DNA of 64,000 nt, from NCBI GenBank assembly GCA_023395255.1, contig JAEWZN010000003.1:310001-374000 (forward strand), written 5' to 3'. The DNA is from Deferribacteres bacterium. GTDB taxonomy: Bacteria > Chrysiogenota > Deferribacteres > Deferribacterales > Geovibrionaceae. The notes beneath the pieces were generated by a model. That model saw only the letters and a program-made list of their open reading frames with translations. It did no database searches and was not told the DNA's origin. Positions within the stretch are counted from its first letter, which is position 1. Every line of letters begins with the position of its first letter. The position numbers and the translations under genes are program-made. Below are positions 44,734 through 53,934 of the stretch, one piece after another.

Positions 44734-45152
44734 CAGAATACCACTCCGGAATGCAGGATTATATTCGCGTAAGGGGTGCATTCCCCTGTGCGGATTACGG
44801 CTTTAGCGTTTTTGGTCATTTCCTTGAACTTTTCATGGGAAACCATGGCGGTTTCAATGGGTTTGCCCTGAGCCTTTGCGGTTTTCTTCACCACAGCGGT
44901 TATCATGTCCCAGACTGTGTGGTTAGCCTTGATTATCTCTTCGGCTATGGTGATTTTCTCCACCTGAAGCTCGGAGAGGACATTAAGCAGGGTGGTGATA
45001 AAATCCGGCACTCCGGTGGTGAGGGCAAGGTCTATCCTTTCCGCGGAAGCGGGTATGGGCAGACCTGCATCTGCTATAACTATGGTATCCGTGTGTCCCA
45101 TTTCTGAAATAACCGCCGAAATACGGCTGTTGAGAAGCTGTCCTTTTTTCAT
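44733..45152 (-). CDS. rbsD: D-ribose pyranase
   Basis: 139 residues, the usual size. It starts with MKKGQLLNSRISAVISEMGHTDTIVIADAGLPIP, the RbsD signature with the catalytic histidine (GHTD), and ends with the TGECTPYANIILHSGVVF tail seen in the family. It interconverts pyranose and furanose forms of ribose so that RbsK can use it. First gene of the minus-strand rbs operon, just across from rbsR. Confidence 0.95.
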   Translation of the reverse strand: MKKGQLLNSRISAVISEMGHTDTIVIADAGLPIPASAERIDLALTTGVPDFITTLLNVLSELQVEKITIAEEIIKANHTVWDMITAVVKKTAKAQGKPIETAMVSHEKFKEMTKNAKAVIRTGECTPYANIILHSGVVF

Positions 45153-45208
45153 ATCAGCACCCTTTATAAAATAATGATACCAGACGGTAAGAAGAGATCA
45201 AGTAAATA

Positions 45209-45263
45209 TTTTAGTAAAATTTTACTAAAAATTTAGTTGAACGCTACTAAAATGTGATATAAT
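45209..45263. promoter_or_regulatory. LacI-type operator and rbsR promoter
   Basis: 45209-45230 is a perfect 22-base palindrome, TTTTAGTAAAA followed by its complement TTTTACTAAAA. TTGAAC (45237-45242) and TATAAT (45258-45263) form a plausible plus-strand promoter with a short 15-base spacer. The palindrome sits between rbsD and rbsR and can control both directions. Confidence 0.75.
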
Positions 45264-45304
45264 AAGTATAAAACAAATATGTTCCGCCCACCTCAGGAAT
45301 GATA

Positions 45305-46351
45305 ATGAAAAAAAATATAACAGTCGCAGAAATCGCAAAGCTTGCAGATGTTTCACCCGCCGCCGTATCCCTCGTGCTGAACGGCAAGCCCGGCGTGGGG
45401 CCGGAGGCAAGGGAGCGCATCCTTAAAATCGCCCGCGAAAACAACTACAAGGGGCTTGAGGGCGGAATGCCGAGAAAGAGGCACAGGGCGCTGCTCTTTG
45501 TTAATATTGTTAAACACGGGCAAATACTTAACGAAAACCATAAGGCATTCATAGCCGACTATATAGACGGAGCGCAGATGAAGGCGGGCAGTAAGGGCTA
45601 TTCCCTTGAAGTCACGGCGTTTTCCTCCTTTAACCCCTCTGAGGTTACCTCTTATCTTAACTCCTCCGGTGCTGACGGCGCGGTAATACTCGGAACCGAG
45701 CTTGACGAGGAGGACATTGCTCATTTTCTGAAATCGCACATCCCGCTGGTTTTTATAGATCTTCTCTATCCGCACATGCCTTTTGACTTTGTGGATATGA
45801 ATAATGATTCATCGGTTTATAATGCCGTCACCCACCTTGTCCGTATGGGGCACAGGGAGATAGGCATTGTCACCGGAAAAAGGGAGACAAGCAACTTCGC
45901 CCACAGAAAGCGCAGTTTCGTGAAATCTCTGGAGCTTGCGGGCATTACTCCGGATGAGCGCTTCTTTTTCACTGCGGATTCCAGATATGAAGGCGCGTAT
46001 AAGGATATGCTCGAAATACTCATCTCAGGTGCAAGGATGCCTTCCGCTCTGTTCTGCGTGAATGATATAATAGCAATGGGGTGCATCCGCGCCCTCAGGG
46101 AAAAAGGGTATGCAGTTCCGGAGGATGTTTCCGTTGTGGGGTTTGACAACCTGCCTGCAGCATCCATGACCGAACCTCCGCTGAGTACCGTGAGCGTTTC
46201 CAAGAAGAAGATAAGTTCAAAGGCGGTAAGCCTTCTTACACAGAGGATAAAAGAGGGGAGCCGCATGCCCTATGAAAAGATAATGATAGGCGGCGAAGTT
46301 ATAGAAAGAAAGAGCGTCAGGTGCCTTGAGAACTTTAAGGAGGATTTATGA
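45305..46351 (+). CDS. rbsR: LacI-family repressor of the ribose genes
   Basis: 348 residues from ATG 45305, which lies six bases after CAGGA; an ATG at 45299 would overlap that site. The N-terminal LacI helix-turn-helix is VAEIAKLADVSPAAVSLVLNG with hinge helix, and the rest is a periplasmic-binding-protein-like sugar sensor (VTHLVRMGHREIGIVTG, SALFCVNDIIAMGCIRAL, SVVGFDNLPAAS). Ribose should release it from the 22-base palindrome at 45209-45230. The stop overlaps rbsK (ATGA). The gene name rests on context. Confidence 0.88.
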   Translation: MKKNITVAEIAKLADVSPAAVSLVLNGKPGVGPEARERILKIARENNYKGLEGGMPRKRHRALLFVNIVKHGQILNENHKAFIADYIDGAQMKAGSKGYSLEVTAFSSFNPSEVTSYLNSSGADGAVILGTELDEEDIAHFLKSHIPLVFIDLLYPHMPFDFVDMNNDSSVYNAVTHLVRMGHREIGIVTGKRETSNFAHRKRSFVKSLELAGITPDERFFFTADSRYEGAYKDMLEILISGARMPSALFCVNDIIAMGCIRALREKGYAVPEDVSVVGFDNLPAASMTEPPLSTVSVSKKKISSKAVSLLTQRIKEGSRMPYEKIMIGGEVIERKSVRCLENFKEDL

Positions 46352-47259
46352 GCAGATTCTGCGTGGCGGGAAGCCTCAATATAGACCTTGTTACCAGAAC
46401 AAAGCGTTTTCCGAAACAGGGAGAAACTGTTCAGGGTGAATCCTTTTCCACCTTCACCGGAGGCAAGGGGGCAAATCAGGCTGTTGCTCTCTCTAAACTG
46501 GGCGCTGAAACAGTTATGACAGGCAAGCTGGGCAATGATATTTACGCTGCGCAGTACATGGAGTATTTCAGGAAGCTTGGCATAAGCACCGAAGGCATAA
46601 CCCGTGAGGAAACCTCCACCGGCATAGCGGTTATCACTGTGGATGAAAACGGGGAAAACTCAATAATCATTATACCCGGCGCAAACGGCAGGGTGGATGC
46701 GGCATATATAAAAGAGAAGAAGGAGCTTATCGCAAAGGCTGATTTTCTTCTGCTCCAGCTTGAGGTTCCCATAGAGGCGGTGCTTGAGGCGGCAAGGACG
46801 GCAAAAGCCGCAGGGACTGAGATAATCTTTGATCCGGCTCCGGCAGGGAATGTTCCATCCGAACTTCTTAAGCTTGTGGATATAATAACGCCGAACGAAA
46901 CAGAGGCGGAAGCGCTGACCGGAATCCGTCCTGATGATGAGGCAGGGTTCGCAGCCGCGGGAAAAGCCCTCACATCAAAAGGGGTCAGAACCGCCGTGAT
47001 GAAAGCCGGAAGCCGCGGAGCGTACATATATGAAAAAGGCAGGCTTGCTCATGTCGCAGGATTTAAGGTAAATACTGTGGACACCACTGCGGCGGGTGAC
47101 ACATTCAACGCAGGGCTTGCATATGCCCTCGGCGAAGGGATGGAACTTGCGGGGGCGGTGAGGTTTGCTAACGCTGCTGCTGCCATTTCCACCACCAAGC
47201 ACGGCGCACAGGACGGAATGCCCTCAATTGGCGAGGTTCAGAACCTGCTCGGTTTCTGA
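46348..47259 (+). CDS. rbsK: ribokinase
   Basis: 303 residues, PfkB family. Motifs: GSLNIDLVTRTKRFPKQGET, TGGKGANQAVALSKLGA (first PfkB signature) and NTVDTTAAGDTFNAGLAYAL (second, with catalytic Asp). It phosphorylates ribose taken up by RbsABC to ribose-5-phosphate for the pentose phosphate pathway. Strong ribosome-binding site AAGGAGG inside the end of rbsR. Confidence 0.95.
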   Translation: MSRFCVAGSLNIDLVTRTKRFPKQGETVQGESFSTFTGGKGANQAVALSKLGAETVMTGKLGNDIYAAQYMEYFRKLGISTEGITREETSTGIAVITVDENGENSIIIIPGANGRVDAAYIKEKKELIAKADFLLLQLEVPIEAVLEAARTAKAAGTEIIFDPAPAGNVPSELLKLVDIITPNETEAEALTGIRPDDEAGFAAAGKALTSKGVRTAVMKAGSRGAYIYEKGRLAHVAGFKVNTVDTTAAGDTFNAGLAYALGEGMELAGAVRFANAAAAISTTKHGAQDGMPSIGEVQNLLGF

Positions 47260-47319
47260 GTTTCAGCTTCACACATGACGCGGCTGTGCGTATAGTGCAT
47301 CCATGTTAAAACAAACAAG

Positions 47320-47363
47320 TTGACTTTTTTGCACACGTATTTTAACCTATAAAAAATATAGGT
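47320..47363 (+). promoter_or_regulatory. metNIQ promoter with operator-like palindrome
   Basis: TTGACT (47320-47325) and TAACCT (47343-47348), 17 bases apart. The perfect inverted repeat ACCTATA-AAAAA-TATAGGT (47345-47363) overlaps the -10 box and start site, as an operator would. Confidence 0.55.
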
Positions 47364-47385
47364 AAAGTGGATATATGTGAAAGCC

Positions 47386-47445
47386 AAGGCTAAGCGGTTC
47401 CTTTTCGGGAAAGCTCTTAGCCTTTTTGTTTTGGAACGCTTTTTT
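47386..47445 (+). promoter_or_regulatory. candidate transcription attenuator or riboswitch expression platform before metN
   Basis: AAGGCTAAG (47386-47394) pairs perfectly with CTTAGCCTT (47416-47424), inner TTCC/GGAA, then TTTTTGTTTT. A competing helix AAGCGGTTCC/GGAACGCTT (47393-47402 with 47433-47441) also ends in a T run. I do not recognise a known SAM or cobalamin aptamer. Confidence 0.5.
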
Positions 47446-47466
47446 CGGTAAAGGCAGAGGAAATTG

Positions 47467-48501
47467 ATGATTCAGATTAACAATTTAAGCAAGGTTTACT
47501 CCACAGGGCGAAGCTCGGTGCGCGCTCTGGCCGGGGTAAGTCTCAATATTCCCAAGGGCTCCGTTTACGGGATTATAGGCCTCAGCGGGGCGGGCAAGAG
47601 CACTTTGGTGCGCTGCCTGAACCTTCTGGAAAAACCCACGGAAGGGCAGATACTTGTCAGCGGGCAGGATCTCACATCCCTTTCAGGCGCTGAACTCCGC
47701 AAAGCAAGGCGCAGAATAGGGATGATATTTCAGCATTTCAACCTCCTTGCCTCAAGGACAGTGGCGGAGAATATTGCTTTCCCTCTGGAAATAGACGGCA
47801 TGAAGAAGGCTGATATAAAAAAACGGGTTGCGGAGCTTCTCCCTCTTGTGAGCCTTTCTGAAAAGGCAGACGCCTACCCTTCGGAGCTAAGCGGAGGACA
47901 GAAGCAGAGAGTGGGCATAGCAAGAGCCCTTGCCCTCAAGCCGGATGTTCTCCTTTGCGATGAGGCCACCTCCGCCCTTGACCCGCAGACGACTCTCTCA
48001 ATTCTCAATCTGCTTAAAGACATAAACCGTGAGCTTGGGCTCACCATAGTCATAATCACCCACGAAATGAAGGTGATAAAGGAGATCTGCACACATGTTG
48101 CCGTTCTTCATGACTCAAAATGTGTTGAGGATGCCACAGTGGAGGAGGTTTTCACCTCCCCTAAGTCCGAAACGGCAAAGGAGTTTGTTTCCAGCGTTTT
48201 CCCCGCAGAACTGCCTGCTGATCTTATGAGGGAGCTTTCAACTCACGCTGATGCGGAGCTTGTGCGGATTAACTTTCTCGGCGACACTGCCTCAAAGCCT
48301 ATAATAAACGGGCTCATAACCGAGTGCGGCGTACAGATAAACATTCTTTACGGCAGCATTGAGCATCTGCGTTCATCTCTGTTCGGAAACCTGATACTGG
48401 AAATACGGGGAACGGAAGACGAACGGGGGCGGGCTCACGAATATCTCAAAAGGAATAACCTAATTTTTTCATATCTGAACAGGGGAGGGGCGGATGCCTG
48501 A
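47467..48501 (+). CDS. metN: methionine ABC transporter ATP-binding protein
   Basis: 344 residues from ATG 47467 with AGAGGA upstream; the TTG at 47464 is not needed. ABC ATPase with Walker A GLSGAGKST, signature ELSGGQKQRVGIARAL and Walker B VLLCDEATSALDP, followed by a C-terminal NIL domain (about residues 265-340, LVRINFLGDTASKPIINGLITE) that binds methionine and inhibits transport. Works with MetI and MetQ encoded next; overlaps metI by eight bases. Confidence 0.95.
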   Translation: MIQINNLSKVYSTGRSSVRALAGVSLNIPKGSVYGIIGLSGAGKSTLVRCLNLLEKPTEGQILVSGQDLTSLSGAELRKARRRIGMIFQHFNLLASRTVAENIAFPLEIDGMKKADIKKRVAELLPLVSLSEKADAYPSELSGGQKQRVGIARALALKPDVLLCDEATSALDPQTTLSILNLLKDINRELGLTIVIITHEMKVIKEICTHVAVLHDSKCVEDATVEEVFTSPKSETAKEFVSSVFPAELPADLMRELSTHADAELVRINFLGDTASKPIINGLITECGVQINILYGSIEHLRSSLFGNLILEIRGTEDERGRAHEYLKRNNLIFSYLNRGGADA

Positions 48502-49171
48502 TTCTGTTTACCTGCTGAAAATGCTCAGCCTGGTTTCCCCCGCAGTGTGGGAGACTCTGTACATGGTTGCCGCGTCCGGCATAATGGCATATATCATCGG
48601 CCTGCCGCTGGGGATTTACCTTGTGGTGTCCTCCAAGGGGCACATACTCCCCAATCCCTTGGTGGAGAAAACCCTCGGCACGGTGATCAATATTCTCCGC
48701 TCCGCTCCGTTCATAGTACTCATGGTGGCGCTCATACCCTTTACAAGGGCAGTGGTGGGCACATCCATAGGCACAACGGCGGCTATTGTTCCCCTTGTTA
48801 TTTCAACCGCGCCTTTTGTGGCAAGGATAGTGGAAACCTCCCTGAAAGAGGTTCCCGCAGGTGTGATAGAGGCGGCGCAGTCCATGGGTGCTTCCCCCCG
48901 GCAGATAATAACAAAGGTGCTTCTGCCCGAATCTAGGAGCTCCCTGATTCTGGGTGCTGCCATCACCGCGATCAATGTTGTGGGTTACACGGCAATGGCA
49001 GGCGCTGTGGGCGGCGGCGGTCTGGGAGATCTTGCCATTCAGTACGGGTACAACCGTTTCAGGACTGATGTGATGATAATAACCGTGGCTGTGCTTGTGA
49101 TTATCGTTCAGCTTATCCAGACACTGGGTATGAGACTGGCGGTTCGCTACAGCTACGGAAGAAAGATATAA
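48494..49171 (+). CDS. metI: methionine ABC transporter permease
   Basis: 225 residues, five transmembrane helices. Family features: AVWETLYMVAASGIMAYIIGLPLGI, the coupling loop EVPAGVIEAAQSMGASPRQIITKVLLPE and AGAVGGGGLGDLAIQYGYNRF. The start overlaps the end of metN. It forms the inner-membrane channel for D/L-methionine. Confidence 0.95.
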   Translation: MPDSVYLLKMLSLVSPAVWETLYMVAASGIMAYIIGLPLGIYLVVSSKGHILPNPLVEKTLGTVINILRSAPFIVLMVALIPFTRAVVGTSIGTTAAIVPLVISTAPFVARIVETSLKEVPAGVIEAAQSMGASPRQIITKVLLPESRSSLILGAAITAINVVGYTAMAGAVGGGGLGDLAIQYGYNRFRTDVMIITVAVLVIIVQLIQTLGMRLAVRYSYGRKI

Positions 49172-49185
49172 GTAAGGAGGAGTAC

Positions 49186-50049
49186 ATGAAAGGTGTTGCT
49201 TTAAGAAAACTGCTGCTCGGTGCAGCGGTTCTGATCGCATCCGCGGTTCTTTTCGCGGGATGCAGCAAAAAGGAAGAGAAAGAGGCCGCAGGCGAGGCTG
49301 TTTCCGCTGAACAGCAGGCTGCCGCAGTGAAGATAGGCGCGACCCCCGTTCCCCATGTGGAGATACTTGAGTTTGCAAAGCCCATCCTTGCGGAGCAGGG
49401 TGTTAATCTGGAAATAATTACATTCACTGACTATGTTCAGCCGAACCTCGCACTGGACAAAGGTGAGCTTGTTGCGAACTTTTTTCAGCATTTTCCGTAT
49501 CTTGAGTCATTCAGCGCAGATCATAAGCTGAACCTCAAGGCTGTGGCAAAGGTGCATATTGAACCTATGGGCTTTTACTCCGCTAAGGTTAAGTCGATTG
49601 ATGAAGTTGCTGAGGGCGCTGTAGTCGCAATCCCCAATGACCCCACAAACGGCGGGCGTGCTCTTGTTCTCCTTGAGAAAACAGGGCTTATTAAGCTGGC
49701 TGAGGGTGCGGGCATCAAGGCGACAGTGCAGGACATAACCGAAAACCCAAAAAAGATTACGGTAAGAGCGCTTGACGCTGCTCAGCTTCCCCGTGTGCTT
49801 GAGGATGTTTCCGGAGCGGTGATCAATACGAACTTCGCCCTTGAGGCGGGGCTCAACCCTTCAAAGGACGCTATCGTCATAGAGGATAAGGAATCGCCTT
49901 ACTCAAATATCCTTGTTGTGAAAGCCGAAAGGGCGAACGAAGAGGCCCTTGTAAAGCTTGCGGAAGTGCTTGCCTCACCTGAGGTTAAGGCCTTCATAGA
50001 GGAGAAGTATCAGGGTGCGGTTGTTCCCGCTCAGGAAGTAATAAGATAA
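49186..50049 (+). CDS. metQ: methionine-binding lipoprotein
   Basis: 287 residues with a lipoprotein signal ending in the lipobox LFAGC (Cys26). The mature NlpA/MetQ domain starts KIGATPVPHVEILEFAKP and contains DYVQPNLALDKGELVANFFQHFPYL and AVVAIPNDPTNGGRALVLLE, the methionine-binding stretches. Anchored to the inner membrane by lipid, it hands methionine to MetI. Good ribosome-binding site AAGGAGG. Confidence 0.95.
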   Translation: MKGVALRKLLLGAAVLIASAVLFAGCSKKEEKEAAGEAVSAEQQAAAVKIGATPVPHVEILEFAKPILAEQGVNLEIITFTDYVQPNLALDKGELVANFFQHFPYLESFSADHKLNLKAVAKVHIEPMGFYSAKVKSIDEVAEGAVVAIPNDPTNGGRALVLLEKTGLIKLAEGAGIKATVQDITENPKKITVRALDAAQLPRVLEDVSGAVINTNFALEAGLNPSKDAIVIEDKESPYSNILVVKAERANEEALVKLAEVLASPEVKAFIEEKYQGAVVPAQEVIR

Positions 50050-50056
50050 AACAGGC

Positions 50057-50084
50057 AGAGGGCGGACTGCATAGTCCGCTCTCT
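50057..50084 (+). terminator. hairpin after metQ
   Basis: AGAG(G)GCGGACT pairs with AGTCCGC(T)CTCT around GCAT, eight bases after the metQ stop. The T-run is weak, so this may be a terminator or a stabilising 3' stem. Confidence 0.55.
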
Positions 50085-50131
50085 GATATTTCATATGCAC
50101 TTTTAGCCGTATACTGTGCTAATATCTCATT

Positions 50132-52696
50132 ATGCAGTTGATCAAATACATGAAAAACAGACACTTTCTGCTTTTCGCCTTTTATTCATTCCTTGCGGTT
50201 CTCCTTGCAGTTTTTCTCCATTCATTTCTGCATAAGCACAGCATCCACGAAATAGCCGCGGATCTCAACGCTATACCTGCTTATAAAAAAATTCTCGCAG
50301 TGGGGCTCACCATTGTGAGTTTTGGCGTTCTCTCACTGTATGATTTTATGGGTCTGAGGTATGCTGGTGTAAAGGTGGCGGGAAAGCAGGTTATGCTTGC
50401 CTCCTTCACAAGCTACGCCTTCGGAAACTCCATCGGGCTTTCCGTTCTGGCTTCCGGTTCCGTGCGCTACAGGTACTATTCCGCCTGCGGACTGAGCTTC
50501 GGTGACATATCAAAGGTAATAGTCTTCACTTCGGCCACTCTCTGGCTGGGGCTTGTGACTCTGAGCGGCATAATGTTTGTCAGCCGCCCGCCGTCCATAT
50601 CAGCCTCATGGGGTATCCCTTTCATAAACCTGTACTATGTCGGCGCATTTCTGTTGATTCTTTCTGCTGCTTACATATTTATGCTTTTCAGATACAGAGA
50701 GCCTTTCAGCATTTACAGCATGCCCGTCTCACTGCCTTCGCCCACGCTTGGCATGATGCAGATTCTGGTGGGATGTGCTGACTGGCTGTGTGTTTCGGCG
50801 GTGCTTTATGTTCTGCTGCCTGATTCGGTGAACATAGGTTATTTCAGCTTTCTGGGCATGTTCATTCTAGCACAGGCTGCGGGGCTCATCAGCCATGTTC
50901 CGGGCGGGCTTCTGGTTTTTGAAACCGTGCTGCTGTCTTTCTTCCCGCAGGGAACTATCAGTTCTGCCATAAGCGCACTGCTTGTTTTCAGAATAACCTA
51001 CTATATTCTGCCGCTTCTTGCTGCTGCCTGCCTTATGGGGTTTTCAGAGGTTCTGAGGCTTAAATCAGCCATGATGAAGCCTATACTTTTTGCCGGCAGA
51101 ATGTACAGCGCTGTCACTCCTATGCTTATGGCGGCTGTGGTTTTCATTGGCGGTGCTTACCTGCTTTTCAGCGGTGCAACACCTGTCAACCCTGACAGGC
51201 TGCCTTTTCTGGCGAAGATAATCCCGCTGAGCCTCATGGAATCGTCCCACTTTCTGGCAAGCCTTGCCGGGATGGGGCTTATTATACTTTCCAGAGGGCT
51301 TTTCAAAAAAATAGACCTTGCCTACCAGCTTACCCTTATTCTGCTTACGGCGGGCGCTGTGCTTTCGCTTCTCAAAGGTGCGGAGATAGAAACCTTCGCT
51401 TTGCAGGGGGTTATAATCTTCGCCCTGTTCCCCACACGCAGCCTTTACAGTAAAAAGAGCTCTTTTTTCAGTGAGGTTCTGACAAAGGAATGGCTGTTTA
51501 CCATTCTGGTCATTTTCTTTGTTTTCACATGGCTGGGTTTTTTCTCTTACAAACATGTGGAATACCGCAGCGAGCTCTGGTGGACATTCACCTTTGATGA
51601 TCAGGCTCCGCGCTTTCTCCGGGCTATGGTGGGTCTTTTTACCCTCATTGCCGCACTCGCGGTGTTCAAGCTTATTCAGCCGTCAAAGCCTGCCTTTGTG
51701 CCGTATACGGATGATATAAATAAGCTCATCGAGCCTGTAGTGGCAGGAAGTGATGATACGACAGCGTATCTGGCTTATCTGCCGGATAAGCAGTACATCT
51801 TCGGGGAAGACGGCAGAAGCTTTATCATGTACGGCACTGAGGGGCGCAGCTTCATCAGCATGGGCGACCCTGTGGGGCCGGAGGAATCAGCGGCGGAACT
51901 TATATTCCGTTTCCGTAAAATGAGTGAGGAGCACGGATGCAGGGCGGTTTTTTATGAGATCGGCGCGGATTACATACCTCACTATATGGATGCGGGGCTT
52001 AAAATATTCAAAATCGGCGAACAGGCCAGAGTGAGGCTGACAGGTTTCTCACTGGAGGGGAGCCATTGGAGCGGTATGCGCAACACAATCAAGAAGTCCG
52101 AGAAGGAAGGCTGCTCCCTGAAAATTTTCTCAGGCGATGAGGTTTCCGCCATGCTGCCTGTTTTCAGGCAGATTTCGGATGAATGGATGCAGACAAAAAA
52201 CAGCAGGGAGAAGCGTTTTTCCCTCGGCTGCTTCAATGAGGACTACCTCAGACGCATGCCTTTTGCCGCCGTGATGAAGGATGAAAAACCTGTCGCCTTT
52301 GCAAATATATGGATGACAGACTCAAAGCATGAACTTTCAATAGACCTTATGCGCTACGGAAATGATGCGCCTAAAGGGGTTATGGAATACCTGTTCATCA
52401 AGCTTATACTGTATGCAAAGGATGAAGGCTATGAGTTTTTCAACCTTGGCATGGCACCTCTTTCCGGTTTTGAGCTTCACTCCTTCTCCCCTTTCTGGAA
52501 CAGGCTTGCGGGGGTGATGTACAGGCACGGGGAAAGGTTCTACAATTTCAAAGGTCTGCGCAGCTATAAGGAAAAGTTCAAGCCGCAGTGGGAACCGAGA
52601 TACATAGCCGTGCAGAGCATCTTTGCCCTGCCTGCCGCCCTTAAGAGCGTGGCCAGCCTGATCAGCGGCGGCACAGCGGGCATATTCAGCAAATAA
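50132..52696 (+). CDS. MprF-like protein (phosphatidylglycerol flippase/aminoacyltransferase)
   Basis: 854 residues. The first 530 or so hold about fourteen transmembrane helices of the MprF flippase type (SYAFGNSIGLSVLASGSVRYRYYSACGLS; GLISHVPGGLLVFETVLL). Residues about 545-830 are a DUF2156 aminoacyl-transferase domain with GRSFISMGDPVG, GCRAVFYEIGADYIP, FSLGCFNEDYLRRMPFA and GMAPLSGFELHS. Classic MprF attaches lysine or alanine to phosphatidylglycerol and flips it, lowering surface charge and giving resistance to cationic peptides. The amino acid used here is unknown. No clear ribosome-binding site precedes ATG 50132; ATG 50150 is an alternative start. Confidence 0.88.
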   Translation: MQLIKYMKNRHFLLFAFYSFLAVLLAVFLHSFLHKHSIHEIAADLNAIPAYKKILAVGLTIVSFGVLSLYDFMGLRYAGVKVAGKQVMLASFTSYAFGNSIGLSVLASGSVRYRYYSACGLSFGDISKVIVFTSATLWLGLVTLSGIMFVSRPPSISASWGIPFINLYYVGAFLLILSAAYIFMLFRYREPFSIYSMPVSLPSPTLGMMQILVGCADWLCVSAVLYVLLPDSVNIGYFSFLGMFILAQAAGLISHVPGGLLVFETVLLSFFPQGTISSAISALLVFRITYYILPLLAAACLMGFSEVLRLKSAMMKPILFAGRMYSAVTPMLMAAVVFIGGAYLLFSGATPVNPDRLPFLAKIIPLSLMESSHFLASLAGMGLIILSRGLFKKIDLAYQLTLILLTAGAVLSLLKGAEIETFALQGVIIFALFPTRSLYSKKSSFFSEVLTKEWLFTILVIFFVFTWLGFFSYKHVEYRSELWWTFTFDDQAPRFLRAMVGLFTLIAALAVFKLIQPSKPAFVPYTDDINKLIEPVVAGSDDTTAYLAYLPDKQYIFGEDGRSFIMYGTEGRSFISMGDPVGPEESAAELIFRFRKMSEEHGCRAVFYEIGADYIPHYMDAGLKIFKIGEQARVRLTGFSLEGSHWSGMRNTIKKSEKEGCSLKIFSGDEVSAMLPVFRQISDEWMQTKNSREKRFSLGCFNEDYLRRMPFAAVMKDEKPVAFANIWMTDSKHELSIDLMRYGNDAPKGVMEYLFIKLILYAKDEGYEFFNLGMAPLSGFELHSFSPFWNRLAGVMYRHGERFYNFKGLRSYKEKFKPQWEPRYIAVQSIFALPAALKSVASLISGGTAGIFSK

Positions 52697-52760
52697 ATGA
52701 TGATTATTCCCGTGATTCAGGCTATCTTTTCCTGAATAAAACTCTTAGCAGGGGGAGATA

Positions 52761-53075
52761 ATGGACGAATTTAAAAATGTTTCTGTGGTGAAAAAAGCTA
52801 ACGTATATTTCGGCGGCAAGGTAGTAAGCCGCACGGTTAGGTTTGAGGACGGCTCAGTGAAGACTCTCGGTTTTATGCAGGAAGGGGAGTACACCTTCAA
52901 TACCGCAGAGGCTGAGATAATGGAGTTTATGAGCGGCGAGCTTGAAGTTGACCTGCCTGACAGAAGGGAGCCTCTCGTAATCAGCGGTGAGTGCACGTTC
53001 GAAGTGCCCGCAAACTCAAGCTTTACGCTGAGAGTCTCCAAGCCTGCTGACTACTGCTGCTCTTTCATAAAGTAA
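52761..53075 (+). CDS. ppnP: pyrimidine/purine nucleoside phosphorylase (DUF1255 cupin)
   Basis: 104 residues, a full-length PpnP/YaiE protein: N-terminal KKANVYFGGKVVSRTVRF, then YTFNTAEAEIMEFMSGELEV and FEVPANSSFTLRV, a small cupin barrel. It catalyses phosphorolysis of several nucleosides for base salvage. Excellent ribosome-binding site GGGGGAG. It stands alone and has its own terminator. Confidence 0.92.
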   Translation: MDEFKNVSVVKKANVYFGGKVVSRTVRFEDGSVKTLGFMQEGEYTFNTAEAEIMEFMSGELEVDLPDRREPLVISGECTFEVPANSSFTLRVSKPADYCCSFIK

Positions 53076-53090
53076 CAGACAGAGATTTCG

Positions 53091-53119
53091 AAACCGCCCG
53101 TGCAAAGGGCGGTTTTTTT
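53091..53119 (+). terminator. Rho-independent terminator after ppnP
   Basis: AAACCGCCC pairs with GGGCGGTTT around GTGCAAA, followed by seven T. Confidence 0.9.
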
Positions 53120-53161
53120 GAACTATACATTATCTCAGAACTTTTTACGGAGAAAACCCCT

Positions 53162-53875
53162 TTGCCTATCTGGAACCCATGGCACGGATGCACAAAAATC
53201 AGCCCCGGATGCGATAACTGCTACGTTTACCGCATGGATGCCGTTCACAATAAAGACAGCTCCAAGGTTGAAAAAACGGGAAACTTCAACCTGCCGCTGA
53301 AATGCACCAGAAGCGGAGACTATAAGCTCACCGGGAGCGATTTGGTGTACACCTGTTTCACATCTGACTTTTTTCTGGAAGAGGCGGATGAGTGGCGCAG
53401 GGATATATGGGAGATGATCCGCTTCCGTTCGGATCTCACATTCTTCATCATAACCAAGCGTATTGACCGTTTCCATGTCTCACTCCCGGAGGACTGGGGT
53501 GAGGGCTATGAAAATGTTCATATCGCCTGCACGACAGAGAATCAGAAAATGGCTGACTTCCGCCTGCCCTTATTTCTGGAAGTGCCGGTGAAGCATAAAT
53601 CAATAATATGCGAACCGCTGCTTGAAGCTATAGACTTATCTGCTTACCTGAAACCTTCCATTGAGTGCGTCATAGTCGGCGGTGAGTCAGGCATGGAGGC
53701 GAGGGAATGCAGCTATGACTGGGTGCTCTCAATACGCGAGCAGTGCAGGGCGGCGGGCATATCATTCAATTTCAGGCAGACTGGCAGACACTTCCGCAAG
53801 GGCGGAAAGCTGTACACTCTCCGCCGCGAGCTCCACAGGTCTCAGGCAAAAAAAGCAGGAATAGATCTGCCTTGA
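53162..53875 (+). CDS. DUF5131 (phage Gp37/Gp68-like) protein
   Basis: 237 residues. It starts PIWNPWHGCTKISPGCDNCYVYR, the family's N-terminal cysteine motif (CX6CX2C), which resembles an Fe-S or radical-SAM-like site, and later has FFIITKRIDRF, IICEPLLEAIDL and VIVGGESGMEAR. The family occurs in phages, plasmids and near restriction or genome-maintenance genes; its biochemical role is unknown to me. The start is TTG 53162 with GGAG upstream, and it fits the conserved N-terminus exactly. The histidine kinase promoter follows after ten bases, so the two are adjacent but separately controlled. Confidence 0.8.
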   Translation: MPIWNPWHGCTKISPGCDNCYVYRMDAVHNKDSSKVEKTGNFNLPLKCTRSGDYKLTGSDLVYTCFTSDFFLEEADEWRRDIWEMIRFRSDLTFFIITKRIDRFHVSLPEDWGEGYENVHIACTTENQKMADFRLPLFLEVPVKHKSIICEPLLEAIDLSAYLKPSIECVIVGGESGMEARECSYDWVLSIREQCRAAGISFNFRQTGRHFRKGGKLYTLRRELHRSQAKKAGIDLP

Positions 53876-53885
53876 AAAATAAAAC

Positions 53886-53901
53886 TGGCACGCGATTTGC
53901 A
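53886..53901 (+). promoter_or_regulatory. sigma-54 promoter of the two-component genes
   Basis: TGGCACGCGATTTGCA, matching TGGCAC-N5-TTGCW perfectly, with GG (53887-53888) and GC (53899-53900) ten bases apart. The histidine kinase ATG lies 34 bases downstream. Confidence 0.85.
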
Positions 53902-53934
53902 TCAAAATACCTGAATAAACGGACAGGTAAACCG

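Noticed and set aside
47355..47424. Known SAM or cobalamin riboswitch upstream of metN
   Set aside because: The conserved cores of the known classes that I can recall are absent; reported only as a candidate attenuator.
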